NCBI GenBank assembly: GCA_026702615.1
Contig: JAPPBY010000036.1
Span: 1-64,000, forward strand
Length of the DNA: 64,000 nt
DNA from: Chloroflexota bacterium
GTDB lineage: Bacteria > Chloroflexota > Dehalococcoidia > Tepidiformales > Tepidiformaceae
Reading direction: 5' to 3'
Under the pieces are notes generated by a model. It ran no database searches. It had not been told where the DNA came from and worked only from the letters and a program-made list of their open reading frames with translations. Both the position numbers and the translations under genes were made by a program. Below are positions 16,528 through 29,108 of the stretch, in pieces. Positions within the stretch are counted from its first letter, which is position 1; each line of letters begins with the position of its first letter.

Positions 16528-17004
16528 ATGGCGCGCCGCCGCCTGACGCGGGACGATCTCGCGGTCGAAACCTGCTGCTTCGTCTGCGATCCGGCCAACG
16601 AGGACGGGCTTCAGATCGAGTTCTACCTTGACGAGGATATTGGCCGCGTGTTGGCCGACTACACGCCGCCAGCGGCGCACGAGGGCGCGCCCCGCGTCAT
16701 CCACGGGGGCGTGATCGGCGCCATCCTCGACGATGCCATGGCCTGGGCGGTGAACGTGCTCAGCGGCTCGTTCGGCCTGACCCGCCGGGGGGAGATCGAG
16801 TACTCGCGCATCGTGCGCCCCGGCGAGCCCTACACCGTCACCGCCTGGATCTCCGAGATTGGCCAGCACCGAGCGGCGACGGTCGGCGAGCTGCGCGACT
16901 CCGAGGACCGGCTCTGCTGCGCCACGAAGGCCGAGTTCTCGCTCATCTCGCACGAGGAGGCGAAGCTCGCCTTCGAGCGTCGCGCCGCTGCGGAGGGCGA
17001 TTGA
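16528..17004 (+). CDS. PaaI-like hotdog-fold thioesterase
   Basis: 158-residue hotdog-fold acyl-CoA thioesterase candidate. The typical motif is VIHGGVIGAILDDAMAWAV around residue 58-76, with the HGG turn and catalytic Asp helix, followed by strands EIEYSRIVRPGEPYTV and CATKAEFSLI. A CCFVCDPANEDGLQ segment near the N-terminus is common in the subgroup. ATG at 16528; TACACT at 16505-16510 may be the promoter. The stop overlaps the next ATG (TGATG). Confidence 0.88.
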   Translation: MARRRLTRDDLAVETCCFVCDPANEDGLQIEFYLDEDIGRVLADYTPPAAHEGAPRVIHGGVIGAILDDAMAWAVNVLSGSFGLTRRGEIEYSRIVRPGEPYTVTAWISEIGQHRAATVGELRDSEDRLCCATKAEFSLISHEEAKLAFERRAAAEGD

Positions 17005-17807
17005 TGGCTCCGCGTCTGCTCCTCATCCACGGGTACGTCTCGAACCCCGAGGCCTGGGCGCCCCTGCGGCGCGAGCTTGAGGACGAAGTCGGGACGTTCG
17101 CGCCTTCCCTCCCGGGGTATGGAAGCGAGCCCGACCCTGCCAGCTACACGGTGGAGGGCGTCGCGGAGGCGCTCGACGGCGTGGTGGAGGCGGTGAACCC
17201 GGACTACGTGCTGGGCCACTCGATGGGCGCGCTGATCGCCCTGCAGCTCGCGAACCGCCACCCGGGACGCTTCAAGCGAGTCGGCCTCGCGGGACTGCCG
17301 GTGTACGACACCATCGAGGAGGGACTCCGCTTCATCGGTTCGAACAGCATCACGCGGGACCGCTACATGCGGAATCCCGCGAAGGGGCACCTGTTCTGCC
17401 GGCCGGTCCACTCCCTGCGGTACCTGTGGGCGCCCTTCGCCCACCTCCTGAAGCCCGACTACCCCCTCCCCATGATCGTCGACATGTTCGATCACACGCC
17501 GGCGGCCCACGGTGGGGGGATGGCGGAGATCGTGTTCGGGGGACATGTCCCCCGGCTGACGGAGGGGCTTGAGACGCCGACCGCCCTGATCCACGGAGAT
17601 GCGGACCGCGTCACCCCGCTAGAGCCGGTGGTCGACCTGGCCCGCGAACGGGGCTGGCCGCTGCGTATCGCCCACGGCGCGGGACACGAACTCATCTTCG
17701 CGCAGCCACGAGGGACGGCCCGCTGGGTGCGCGAACGGCTGCTCGCGCCGGTCGATCCGGAGGCGCCGCGGGAGGAGGCGGTGCCCGCAGCCGTCGCCTC
17801 CAGCTAG
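17004..17807 (+). CDS. Alpha/beta hydrolase
   Basis: 267-residue alpha/beta hydrolase. Visible elements are the oxyanion-hole strand LLLIHGYVSN near the N-terminus, the nucleophile elbow GHSMGALIAL (Ser near residue 75), a late acid in HGDADRVTPLE and the catalytic His in AHGAGHELIF. Substrate unknown. Translation is coupled to the thioesterase gene (TGATG), so the two may act on a common ester or thioester. Confidence 0.88.
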   Translation: MAPRLLLIHGYVSNPEAWAPLRRELEDEVGTFAPSLPGYGSEPDPASYTVEGVAEALDGVVEAVNPDYVLGHSMGALIALQLANRHPGRFKRVGLAGLPVYDTIEEGLRFIGSNSITRDRYMRNPAKGHLFCRPVHSLRYLWAPFAHLLKPDYPLPMIVDMFDHTPAAHGGGMAEIVFGGHVPRLTEGLETPTALIHGDADRVTPLEPVVDLARERGWPLRIAHGAGHELIFAQPRGTARWVRERLLAPVDPEAPREEAVPAAVASS

Positions 17808-17887
17808 CAGGACGCCTCGCGCCGTTGCGCTCCCGCGGCGAGCGCGCCTAAGCTCGCAGGCCGGGACCACCCCGAGGAGACGCGACC

Positions 17888-18427
17888 GTGGAGAACTTCC
17901 TGCATATCGCCGCCGTCTGGCTGCACGTCCTCGGCATTGCGCTGTTCGTGGGGCCGCAGTTCTTCCTGGCGTTCGCGTGGGTGCCCGCCTCGCGACAGAT
18001 CGAGGACCTGCAGACGCGCGTGGCGGCGATGCGCACGATCACCACGCGCTTCGGCTGGATCGGCGGCATCGGGCTCTTCCTCATCCTGGTGGGCGGCACG
18101 TACCTGATCATGACCTGGCGCGACTACCACAACATCGTCGAAGGGACGGCGTTCTTCGACCTGCGCTACGGCGTGGTGTTCGTGATCAAGATGGTGCTGC
18201 TGGTGGTGATGATCGTGCTGGTGGGGCTGCACATGTTCGTCGTCGGTCCGAGCCAGGTGGACGCGATGGAGGAGCAGGCCCGCGGCGGGGCTGTTTCCGA
18301 CAAGGACATCCGTCGCCTGCGCGTCACCTCGATGGTGCTGAGCATCACGGGGCTGATCCTGACGCTGGTGATCATGGGATTCGGTGTCAGCCTGGGAGCG
18401 GCGGAGTACTCGCTGCAGAACTTCTAG
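17888..18427 (+). CDS. Four-segment membrane protein, CopD/DUF4149-like
   Basis: 179-residue integral membrane protein with four hydrophobic segments at about 4-28, 55-75, 97-120 and 145-172. A His in the first segment (AAVWLHVLGIALFVG) and a His in the third (GLHMFVVGP) resemble the CopD-like/DUF4149 architecture, in which such residues may bind heme or copper. The start is GTG at 17888, with GAGGAG eight bases upstream. Function is uncertain. Confidence 0.75.
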   Translation: MENFLHIAAVWLHVLGIALFVGPQFFLAFAWVPASRQIEDLQTRVAAMRTITTRFGWIGGIGLFLILVGGTYLIMTWRDYHNIVEGTAFFDLRYGVVFVIKMVLLVVMIVLVGLHMFVVGPSQVDAMEEQARGGAVSDKDIRRLRVTSMVLSITGLILTLVIMGFGVSLGAAEYSLQNF

Positions 18428-18447
18428 GTGGTCGGTCACGCCCCTGT

Positions 18448-18476
18448 TTGACCCGTTCCCGAGGCGCTGGTTCACT
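18448..18476 (+). promoter_or_regulatory. Probable promoter of the ileS T-box leader
   Basis: TTGACC (18448-18453), a 17-base spacer and TTCACT (18471-18476) give a plausible sigma-70 promoter. The start site would then be near 18483, just before T-box stem I. Confidence 0.45.
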
Positions 18477-18482
18477 AGCTCC

Positions 18483-18766
18483 AGAGGCGTTGACGGAGAC
18501 GAGTAGCGTCCCGTTCCTGCGCTCAGCGAGCCCCGTTTGGTGCGAGGGGGCGCTGCAGGCGGACGTGAACATCCCTCCCGAGCTTCCGGCCGAACGCCGG
18601 CGGCGCCGGCAAGTAGACCCGGACGGAACGTGTCCGCGGGTGCGGACCGCCCCCCGTTACCGAGGGCGGGAGCGTGATGGCGCTCCGCAGAGCGCCCGCC
18701 TCGTGCGGGAAGCAGGGTGGTACCGCGGGTCTGGCGCCCGTCCCTGACCGGGACGGGCTTTCTTGT
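18483..18766 (+). ncRNA. T-box riboswitch leader of ileS
   Basis: Leader RNA that binds uncharged tRNA-Ile and controls transcription of ileS. The diagnostic T-box AGGGTGGTACCGCG is at 18714-18727. Stem I shows an ACGAGTAGCG element near 18502, a distal GGTGCGAGG loop region near 18539, and a specifier region GAACATCCC in which ATC (18571-18573) is an isoleucine codon matching the downstream gene. The terminator follows at 18736-18762; the antiterminator would use the T-box bases. Typical of attenuation-type T-boxes. Confidence 0.9.
18736..18762 (+). terminator. T-box-controlled intrinsic terminator
   Basis: GCCCGTCCC (18736-18744), five-base loop, perfect complement GGGACGGGC (18750-18758), then TTTCTT. 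It is positioned directly after the T-box sequence as expected for premature termination when tRNA-Ile is charged. Confidence 0.88.
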
Positions 18767-18801
18767 GTCCGGCCCGGCAACCCTCGCCCGGGAGGCCGGA
18801 A

Positions 18802-22082
<3,281 letters not shown>

Positions 22083-22086
<4 letters not shown>

Positions 22087-22808
22087 CGCCGCCGAAAGCC
22101 ATCCTCTTCGACCTGGACGACACGCTGCTCGACATGTACAGCGCCATGCACAGCTCATGGGAGGAGATCTGCGCGGACGTGGCGCCCGGCCTCGGGTGTG
22201 ACGCTACCAGCCTGCGCGAGACCATCCGCCGCGAGAGCGCCCTTTTCTGGGCCGACGAAGGGGCCGTCGCCGAGTTCCGGGTGAAGCCACTGGAGTCGCG
22301 GACGATCGTCGTGCGACTGTCCCTCCTGTCGATGGGGCTCGACGACTCGGACGCGGAGGAGATCGCCGGGCGGTCGCTCCGAGGGTACCTGGAGCGCGTC
22401 GCCCCCTTCGACGACGCCATCGGGACACTGGACACGCTGCGATCGCAGGGCTACCGGCTGGGGATGGTCACGAACGGCTCGTCGGATACGCAGCGGCAGA
22501 AGATCGGGCGGTGGAAGCTGGAGCCGTACTTCGACGAGATCGTGATCGAGAGCGAGTTCGGGCGGGGGAAGCCCGATCCCGGCGTGTTCAGGCAGGCGCT
22601 GGCGGGGACGGGGGCGGCCCCTGACGAGGCCTGGATGGTGGGCGACAACCTGTATGCGGACATCGGCGGGGCGCAGGGTGTGGGCGTCCACAGCGTCTGG
22701 ATTCACCGCGAACGGCTGGAGTTCCCGGAGGATCCTCCGGCCCACCCCCACCGCCGTATCGGCCACTTCGATGAGCTTCACGCCGCGCTCGCAGACGCCC
22801 AGGGCTAG
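22083..22808 (+). CDS. HAD family hydrolase
   Basis: 241-residue haloacid-dehalogenase-type phosphatase. Motif I is FDLDDTLLD at the N-terminus, motif II is GMVTNGSSD near residue 130, motif III Lys is in GRGKPDPGVF, and motif IV is WMVGDNLYADIGGA. A helical cap lies between motif I and II. It belongs to the YjjG/phosphoglycolate-like branch; the substrate is unknown. Coupled to ileS by ATGA and so under T-box control, which may be incidental. Confidence 0.92.
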
Positions 22809-22915
22809 GGTCGGGTGAAGCCCCCTTTCCTTCAGGGCAGCGCGCTCACGTCGCTACTCCGAACGGCTGCGATACGGTATCAACGCGAACATCGAACTAG
22901 ATTGAAGGGTCCTGC

Positions 22916-25495
22916 ATGTCGAACGTGAAGAGCAGCCTCCTGGCGGGACTGGGAGTACTTGGCATCGGCCTCGCCGCGGCCGCACTGGTCGTGGGCATCC
23001 TCGCGCTGACGCAGGGCGAGGACCGGGACGAGGAGCGTGCGCCCTCGCCCTCCAATCCCGACGAATATGCCATCTACCTGGTCGAGCAGGCGCTCGAGCG
23101 CTATGAGGGCGAGGGTATCGAGGCCACGCTCGCACACTACAACTCGCCCGAGACGCTGGACGGCCCCTGGTACGTCTTCGTGCTGGAAGAGCGTGCCGAC
23201 GGCATCTACACGATCGCCAACGCGGGCCGGCCGGAGTTGGTCGGGACGACGCGGGAGCGCATCGACACCCGCGGCTTCGACTATGGCGCCGCCTTCGCCG
23301 AGACGACCGAGGCGGGGCACTGGGTGACCTACAGCTTCATCAACCCCCAGACCGGCGGCGTGGAGTTGAAGCACTCCTGGACGGTGCGCCGGGGGCCCTA
23401 CCTGTTCGGCTCGGGCTGGTACGAGGCCACCTCCGTCGAGCCCGCGGCACCCGCCGCCGCACCGGCGCCGACGAAGGCCGAGCCCGGCGCCTACACGAAA
23501 GCGTTCGTGCAGCAGGCGCTCGACCGCTTCGAGGCCGACGGGCTCGAGGCGACCCTCGATTACTACAACTCACCTGAGAGTGTGGACGGCGAGTGGTACG
23601 TGTTCGTGGGGGAGGAGCGCGCGGACGGCCTCTACACGATTGCGCACGCCACCCGCCCGGAGCTGGTCGGGACGACGCGGGAGCGCATCGACCGGCGGGG
23701 TTTCGACTACGGCGCCGCCTTCGTCGCCACCACCGAGGAAGGGCAGTGGGTCGACTACATCTACCTGAACACCGTCACCGGGCAGGAGGAGCAGAAGCAC
23801 ACCTGGATCGTGCGGCGCGGCAACCTGCTCTTCGGCTCCGGCTGGTACGAGCTGGCGACGGACCCACCGGCCACGGCTCCGGAGCCGGCCTCGAAGGCCG
23901 AGCCCGGGGCGTACACGAAGGCGTTCGTCCAGCAGGCCATCGCCCGTTATCGGGCCGAGGGGCTGGAAGCGACCCTCGACTACTACCGCTCGCCCGAGAG
24001 CGTCGACGGCGACTGGTACGTGTTCATCCTCGAGGACCGGCCTGACGGGCTCTACAACATCGGGAACGCCACACGGCCGGACCTGCTGGGCACCGTGCCG
24101 ACACGCATCGACCGGCGCGGCGTCGACTACGGCGCGGAGTTCCTCGCGACGACGGACGAGGGCCACTGGGTCGACTACGTCATCCTCAACCCCGCCACCT
24201 GCGAGGAACGGCTGAAGCACAGCTGGGTCGTCCGGCGCGGCGAGCTCCTCTTCGGTTCCGGGTGGTACGAAGACCGCGTGGCGGAACACCCGCTCCTTCC
24301 CACAAAGTGCGAGCCTGCCGCCTACACGGTCGCTCATGTGGACGCGGCGATCGCGCGATACGAGGCGGCAGGGCGCGCGGCGGCGGTCGCCTGGCACAAC
24401 GACTCGGCCAACAACGACGGCCGCTGGTACACATTCATCGTCGACCCCGCGGCGGAGCGGATGATCTCACACCCCGCGCCGACCTTCGTCGGGTACGACG
24501 TCGTGAACGGCAAAGCCACCTGGGACGACAGCGGCTGGCATTACGCATCCGACCTGCTGCGGGCGACAGAAGACGGCCTCTTCGTGCACGACACGCTCGT
24601 CGTGCCGCCGAGGGACGAGATCAACCCCTTCTTCTCGAGAGAAGAGCTGAAGCACTACTACGCGAAGCGCCACGACGGGCTCATCTTCGTCTCGGGGTGG
24701 TACAGCGACGTTCCCACCGCGGAGGACGAGCCGAACTACACGCGCCTGCTGGTGGCGCGGGCGCTCACGATGCTCGAGGACGAGGGCATCGAGGCGGTGC
24801 TCAACTACTACAACACACCCGAGAGCGCGGACGGCGAGCGCTACGTGTTCGTGCTGGAGGACCGCGAGGACGGCATCTACACGGTCGCGCACGCCACCAT
24901 CCCCAGCCTGGTGGGGACAACCCGCGACCGCATCGATGCGCGCGGCTTCGACTATGGCGCGGCGTTCAAGGCCACCACACGGTCGGGGCGCTGGGTCCAG
25001 TACGTCTTCCCCAACCCGGACGCGGGCGTCGAGGAGCTGAAGCACACCTGGGTAGTGCGCCGGGGCGACTTCCTGATCGGTTCGGGCTGGTACGAGCCGC
25101 TTCCCACACAGGCCGACCCGGAGGGGTACACGCGCCTGCTCGTGGCCGACGCCCTCTCCTTCTACGAGAGCGAGGGGCTCGAAGCGACACTCGACCGCTT
25201 CAACGCCCCCGAGAGCGTCGACGGGTCCTGGTACGTCTTCGTCGGGGATCCCGATGGGATCCTCATCGGGCACTACGACCCCGAGGTCCGTGACCGCAGT
25301 CTCCTCGGCTCGGTCGGCATCGACATCAACGGCTACGAGTTCGGCTCGGACATGGTCGCCGTCGGCCAGCAGGGCGGCTGGGTGAGCTACGTCTTCCTCA
25401 ACCCCAACACGGGCCTGCTGGAGCGCAAGCACACGTGGGTCATCCGCCGGGACGGTCACCTGTTCGGCTCTGGCTGGTACGAAGGCGTGGAGTAG
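22916..25495 (+). CDS. Membrane-anchored protein with six tandem Cache-like domains
   Basis: 859 residues: an N-terminal membrane segment (about 8-32) and then six homologous units of about 125-140 residues. Each unit has an initial helix (for example YTKAFVQQALDRFEADGLEA), a YYNSPESVDGEWYVFV strand, DGLYTIAHATRPELVG, FDYGAAF, a WV.Y strand and a KH.W.VRRG...FGSGWYE end. The KHSWVVRR...GSGWY pattern is that of single Cache (sCache_2-type) sensor domains. Unit 4 (about 458-600) is the most divergent. No kinase, methyl-accepting, GGDEF or other output domain is present. Proline/alanine linkers separate the units. Probably extracytoplasmic ligand binding; function unknown. Confidence 0.8.
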   Translation: MSNVKSSLLAGLGVLGIGLAAAALVVGILALTQGEDRDEERAPSPSNPDEYAIYLVEQALERYEGEGIEATLAHYNSPETLDGPWYVFVLEERADGIYTIANAGRPELVGTTRERIDTRGFDYGAAFAETTEAGHWVTYSFINPQTGGVELKHSWTVRRGPYLFGSGWYEATSVEPAAPAAAPAPTKAEPGAYTKAFVQQALDRFEADGLEATLDYYNSPESVDGEWYVFVGEERADGLYTIAHATRPELVGTTRERIDRRGFDYGAAFVATTEEGQWVDYIYLNTVTGQEEQKHTWIVRRGNLLFGSGWYELATDPPATAPEPASKAEPGAYTKAFVQQAIARYRAEGLEATLDYYRSPESVDGDWYVFILEDRPDGLYNIGNATRPDLLGTVPTRIDRRGVDYGAEFLATTDEGHWVDYVILNPATCEERLKHSWVVRRGELLFGSGWYEDRVAEHPLLPTKCEPAAYTVAHVDAAIARYEAAGRAAAVAWHNDSANNDGRWYTFIVDPAAERMISHPAPTFVGYDVVNGKATWDDSGWHYASDLLRATEDGLFVHDTLVVPPRDEINPFFSREELKHYYAKRHDGLIFVSGWYSDVPTAEDEPNYTRLLVARALTMLEDEGIEAVLNYYNTPESADGERYVFVLEDREDGIYTVAHATIPSLVGTTRDRIDARGFDYGAAFKATTRSGRWVQYVFPNPDAGVEELKHTWVVRRGDFLIGSGWYEPLPTQADPEGYTRLLVADALSFYESEGLEATLDRFNAPESVDGSWYVFVGDPDGILIGHYDPEVRDRSLLGSVGIDINGYEFGSDMVAVGQQGGWVSYVFLNPNTGLLERKHTWVIRRDGHLFGSGWYEGVE

Positions 25496-25498
25496 GGG

Positions 25499-26485
25499 CT
25501 AGGGCTCGAGGACGATCTTGCCGAAGTTGGCGTTCGCCTCCATGTAAGCCTGCGCGGCGGCGGCCTCGGCGAGCGGGTAGACGCTGTCGACGACGACCTT
25601 GATGCGTCCCGAGGCGATGTGGGGAAGCACACTCTTCTCGAAGGCGCGGGTGGCGGCCGCCTTCTGCTCGAGGGGGCGGGCGCGGAGGGTGGTGCCTCGC
25701 ACCTGCAGGCGCTTCATCAGGAGCGGGCCGAGGCTCGCGTTCTCCAGGGCGGCCCCGCTCATGAGGCCGACCTCGACCATGCGCCCCTGGCGCGCGAGGG
25801 CGCGCAGGTTCTGCTCCCAGTAGGCGGCGCCGATGACGTCGAGCACGACATCGACGCCGGCGCCGCCGGTTGCGTCCCGGACGACCTCGGCGAAGTCCTG
25901 CTCGTGGTAGTTCACGCCGACGTCGAGCCCGAGCTCAGCGGCGCTTGCGAGCTTCCCGGCGCTGCCGGCGGTGCCGATGACCTGCGAGGCGCCCATCGCC
26001 TTGGCGATCTGGACGCCGGCGACGCCGACACCGGACCCGACTGCGTGGATGAGCACACGCTCGCCGGCCTGCAGGTTGCACTGGAGGAGGGCGTCGTGGG
26101 CGGTGATGTAGACCTCGGGCGTCGCTCCTGCCTCCTGCCAGCTGAGGGAGTCGGGAACCTTCAGGGCGAGGCGCTGGGGGACACTCACGAGCTCGGCGTA
26201 GCCACCGCCCGGTACCAGGCCCATGACGCGGTCGCCGGGGGCGAAGCCCTCGACGCGCGAGCCGACCTCAACGACCTCGCCGGCGTACTCGAGGCCGGGG
26301 ATCTCGAACTCCGGCTTTGGTCCGGGCTGGGGATAGCCGCCCATGCGCTGGAGCACGTCGGCGCGGTTGAGGGCGCAGGCGCGCACGGCGACGAGCAGGT
26401 CGTCGGGGCCAACAACGGGGTCGGGCACGTCGCGGTAGACGAGCGAGCCGCCCGCGTCAGACTTCTCGATGACGATCGCCTTCAT
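25499..26485 (-). CDS. NADPH:quinone oxidoreductase family protein (MDR superfamily)
   Basis: 328-residue medium-chain dehydrogenase/reductase. The N-terminus MKAIVIEKSDAGGSL, the GLEYAGEVVEVGSRV segment, the nucleotide loop IHAVGSGVGVAGVQIAKAMG and the absence of the zinc-binding cysteine/histidine set place it with PIG3-like quinone oxidoreductases, using NADPH. The gene follows fabI by eight bases and is probably co-transcribed with it. The physiological acceptor is unknown. Confidence 0.9.
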   Translation of the reverse strand: MKAIVIEKSDAGGSLVYRDVPDPVVGPDDLLVAVRACALNRADVLQRMGGYPQPGPKPEFEIPGLEYAGEVVEVGSRVEGFAPGDRVMGLVPGGGYAELVSVPQRLALKVPDSLSWQEAGATPEVYITAHDALLQCNLQAGERVLIHAVGSGVGVAGVQIAKAMGASQVIGTAGSAGKLASAAELGLDVGVNYHEQDFAEVVRDATGGAGVDVVLDVIGAAYWEQNLRALARQGRMVEVGLMSGAALENASLGPLLMKRLQVRGTTLRARPLEQKAAATRAFEKSVLPHIASGRIKVVVDSVYPLAEAAAAQAYMEANANFGKIVLEP

Positions 26486-26493
26486 GGCGCCGG

Positions 26494-27285
26494 CTAGCCC
26501 TCGTCCTCGTCGGGGGGCATGGCCATGCCGAGGGTGTTGAAGCCACCGTCGACGTAGAGCACCTGGCCGCTGATGTTGGCGGCGGCATCGCTGGCGAGGA
26601 AGGCGGCGGCGGCGCCCACGTCCTCAATGGAGATGTGCCGGCGGAGGGGGGTGACCTGGGGGAAGACCTTGTAGAGGCTGCGGAACTCGCCCACGCCCGC
26701 GGCGGAGAGCGTGCGGACGGGGCCGGCGCTGATGGCGTTCACGCGGATGCCCTGGGGGCCCACGTCGGAGGCGAGGTACCGCACGGCCGACTCGAGGCCG
26801 GCCTTGGCGACGCCCATCACGTTGTAGCTGGGCATCATCTTCTGGGACCCGTGGTAGGAGAGGGTGACCACGCTTCCGCCCTCGGGCATGAGGGGCCGGG
26901 CGGCGCTGGTGAGGGCGACGAGCGAGTAGACGGAGAGCTCCTGGGCAAGGAGGAAGCCGTCGCGGCTGGTCTCGATGAAGGGACGGGAGAGGTCGTCGCG
27001 CTTGGCCCCGACGATGCCGTGGACGACCGCATCGATGGTGCCGTACCGGTCGCCGAGCTTCGCGAAGAGAGCCTCGATCTCCTCGTCGCTGGTGGCGTCG
27101 CAGGGCTCGACGAAGTCGCAGCCGATGCTCTCGGCGAGGGGACGGACGCGCTTCTCCATGGAGGGTCCGTAGGAGAGCGCCACGCGGGCGCCCGCCTCGT
27201 GCATCGCCCTGGCGATACCCCACGAGATGGAGCGGTCGTTGGAGACGCCGGAGACGAGGGCGGTCTTGCCTTCCATGCCTGACAT
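26494..27285 (-). CDS. fabI: Enoyl-[acyl-carrier-protein] reductase
   Basis: NADH-dependent reductase of the last step in fatty-acid elongation. 263 residues with the FabI-specific cofactor region ALVSGVSNDRSISWGIARA, a central DAVVHGIVGAK, the catalytic Tyr-Lys pair in YNVMGVAKAGLE and the SAGPVRTLSA substrate-loop segment. The start at ATG 27285 is supported by TAGGCT eight bases upstream (leaderless type); the longer open frame to 28173 is antisense to lgt. It is divergent from lgt, and the C-terminus is unusually acidic (PPDEDEG). Confidence 0.95.
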   Translation of the reverse strand: MSGMEGKTALVSGVSNDRSISWGIARAMHEAGARVALSYGPSMEKRVRPLAESIGCDFVEPCDATSDEEIEALFAKLGDRYGTIDAVVHGIVGAKRDDLSRPFIETSRDGFLLAQELSVYSLVALTSAARPLMPEGGSVVTLSYHGSQKMMPSYNVMGVAKAGLESAVRYLASDVGPQGIRVNAISAGPVRTLSAAGVGEFRSLYKVFPQVTPLRRHISIEDVGAAAAFLASDAAANISGQVLYVDGGFNTLGMAMPPDEDEG

Positions 27286-27366
27286 AGCTGGCAAGCCTAC
27301 GGCCTCGCGCGAAGCGGCGGCAAACGGCTTCGCCCGTGAGCGAAACGCGCCGTACGATACCCGCCG

Positions 27367-28254
27367 ATGGACCTCTCGGCCGTAGCCCTGCTTCTCTCCA
27401 TCACGATCGACATCGACCCGGACATCGGGAAGATCTTCGGTCTGACGATTACGTGGCACGGGCTGTTCACGGCGATCGGCATCATCTGCGGCGTCAGCCT
27501 CTCGGTGTACCTCGCCCGCGTCGACGGCGTGCCTTCCGACGTCGGGCAGGAGATCGCGCTCGTCTCGGTGATCAGCGCGATCGTGGGGGCGCGTCTCTTT
27601 TTCGTCTTCGAGCACTGGGACCGGTTCGAGAACGACCTCGCGGCAATCGTGACCGACATCACCGAGGGGGGCATCACGCTCTACGGCGGCCTCATCGGAG
27701 GCGTGCTGGGAGGCGTGATCTACGGGCTCATCCAGCGCTACCCCATCGGCATCTGTCTTGACGCGGCGGGGCCCGGGATGATCCTCGGGCAGGGGCTCGG
27801 GCGCATCGGCGACCTGATCAACGGCGAGCACCTGGCGACCGCCAGCGACCTGCCCTGGGCGTTCGTCTACGTCCACCCGAACACGCTCGGCGAGCTGGGA
27901 CAGTCGGTGCACCCGGCGGCGGGCGGCTACGAGCTGCTGGGCGACTTCGTGATCCTCGCGATCCTGCTGTTCGTGGCGCGGCGCGTCATCAAGGTGCCCG
28001 GCTGGACGTTCTGCACGTACGCCATCCTCTACTCGGTGATGCGCTTCGGCCTCTCCGAGTTCCGCATCGACGAGCAGACGGTCGACGGCATCCCCGTACC
28101 GCAGATCGTGGCGGCGATCGTCATCGGGATCGCCATCATCCTGGCGGGCGTCATCCGCCGGTACCCGGGCCAAATCACGGATGAGTGGGAGGACCGGGTG
28201 CTCGGTCCACCGCCGGAAGAGACCGAGGACGAGTCGACGCCCGCGCAGGCATGA
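27367..28254 (+). CDS. lgt: Prolipoprotein diacylglyceryl transferase
   Basis: Membrane enzyme that attaches diacylglycerol to the lipobox cysteine. 295 residues with about seven hydrophobic segments. The Lgt signature is visible as GQGLGRIGDLINGEH near residue 140-154, and the HG motif WHGLFTAIG near residue 35. The acidic C-terminal tail of about 25 residues is extra. TACGAT at 27353-27358 ends eight bases before the ATG. The stop overlaps the following gene (ATGA). A putative substrate is the lipoprotein at 48781-50106. Confidence 0.95.
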   Translation: MDLSAVALLLSITIDIDPDIGKIFGLTITWHGLFTAIGIICGVSLSVYLARVDGVPSDVGQEIALVSVISAIVGARLFFVFEHWDRFENDLAAIVTDITEGGITLYGGLIGGVLGGVIYGLIQRYPIGICLDAAGPGMILGQGLGRIGDLINGEHLATASDLPWAFVYVHPNTLGELGQSVHPAAGGYELLGDFVILAILLFVARRVIKVPGWTFCTYAILYSVMRFGLSEFRIDEQTVDGIPVPQIVAAIVIGIAIILAGVIRRYPGQITDEWEDRVLGPPPEETEDESTPAQA

Positions 28255-28505
28255 GCGCCCCCGGTCCGGTCACCCTCTACACGCGCGCCGACTGCCCCCT
28301 CTGCGACGAGGCACACGCGCTCCTCGATCAGCTCGCCGGGCGGCTCGGGTTCGCGATCGAGGCGGTCGACATCGACGGGGACCGCGAGCTACGCGCCCGC
28401 TACAACTATGCGGTCCCCGTGATCGCGGTAGGCGGCGAGGAGGTGGCGCGGGCTCCCATCAGGACGTCGGCGCTGGAAGCGGCCCTGCAGGAGCGCTACC
28501 GGTAG
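28251..28505 (+). CDS. Glutaredoxin-like (DUF836) protein
   Basis: 84-residue thioredoxin-fold protein with a redox CPLC motif in YTRADCPLCDEAHALL at residues 10-24 and a cis-Pro strand AVPVIAVGG. It belongs to the short glutaredoxin-like family of uncertain role. Starts by ATGA overlap with lgt. Its last ten bases overlap the end of the convergent nadD. Confidence 0.88.
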   Translation: MSAPGPVTLYTRADCPLCDEAHALLDQLAGRLGFAIEAVDIDGDRELRARYNYAVPVIAVGGEEVARAPIRTSALEAALQERYR

Positions 28506-29083
28506 AGGCCGTGCTCGCGGATGTAGTCCTCGACGGCGGGGGACACCAGGTAGCGGATGGGCATGCCCTCGCGGACGCGCTCGCGCACGAGCGTTGAGCT
28601 GACCGGGAGCGGGGGCATCTCGACGACGATGGGAGGGGCGTCGAGGCCGAGCTGCGCCGCCAGCCACGCCTGCTCGCCCTGGTCGGCGCCCTTGGGGGCG
28701 ACGGCGAGGCGGGCGAGTGCGGTGATCACGTCGGGGTCGCGCCAGGCGGGCATATCGGCGAGGGCGTCGCTGCCGAGGATGAGGACGACGTCGTCGAGGC
28801 CCTGAGCGTGCATCTCGCGCAGGGTGTCGACGGTGTAGGTGGGGCCGATGCGCTCGACTTCGCGCTCGTCGAGGTGGAAGCCGGGGTTGTCGGCGATGGC
28901 GAGGTGGGTCATGGCGAGGCGGTGGGCGGCGGAGCTCACGCCGAGGGCGGCCTTGCGCCAGGGATCGCCCGCGGGCATGAAGTAGACGCGCTCCAGGCCG
29001 AGCTGCTCGCGGGCGCACTCGCCGAGGACGAGATGGCCGACGTGCGGGGGGTCGAAGGTGCCTCCGAGCAGGCCGATGGGCAT
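28496..29083 (-). CDS. nadD: Nicotinate-nucleotide adenylyltransferase
   Basis: Adenylates nicotinate mononucleotide in NAD synthesis. The 195-residue protein has the nucleotidyltransferase signature GLLGGTFDPPHVGHL at the N-terminus, the FMPAGDPWRKA segment, ILGSDALADMPAWRDP and the C-terminal motif VSSTLVRERVREGMPIRYLV (ISSTxIR type). The ATG at 29083 is about 25 bases from the CIRCE element, so the gene is divergent from hrcA. Confidence 0.96.
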   Translation of the reverse strand: MPIGLLGGTFDPPHVGHLVLGECAREQLGLERVYFMPAGDPWRKAALGVSSAAHRLAMTHLAIADNPGFHLDEREVERIGPTYTVDTLREMHAQGLDDVVLILGSDALADMPAWRDPDVITALARLAVAPKGADQGEQAWLAAQLGLDAPPIVVEMPPLPVSSTLVRERVREGMPIRYLVSPAVEDYIREHGLYR

Positions 29084-29108
29084 GGTGGGAGTCTATCCGA
29101 TCGGGTCA

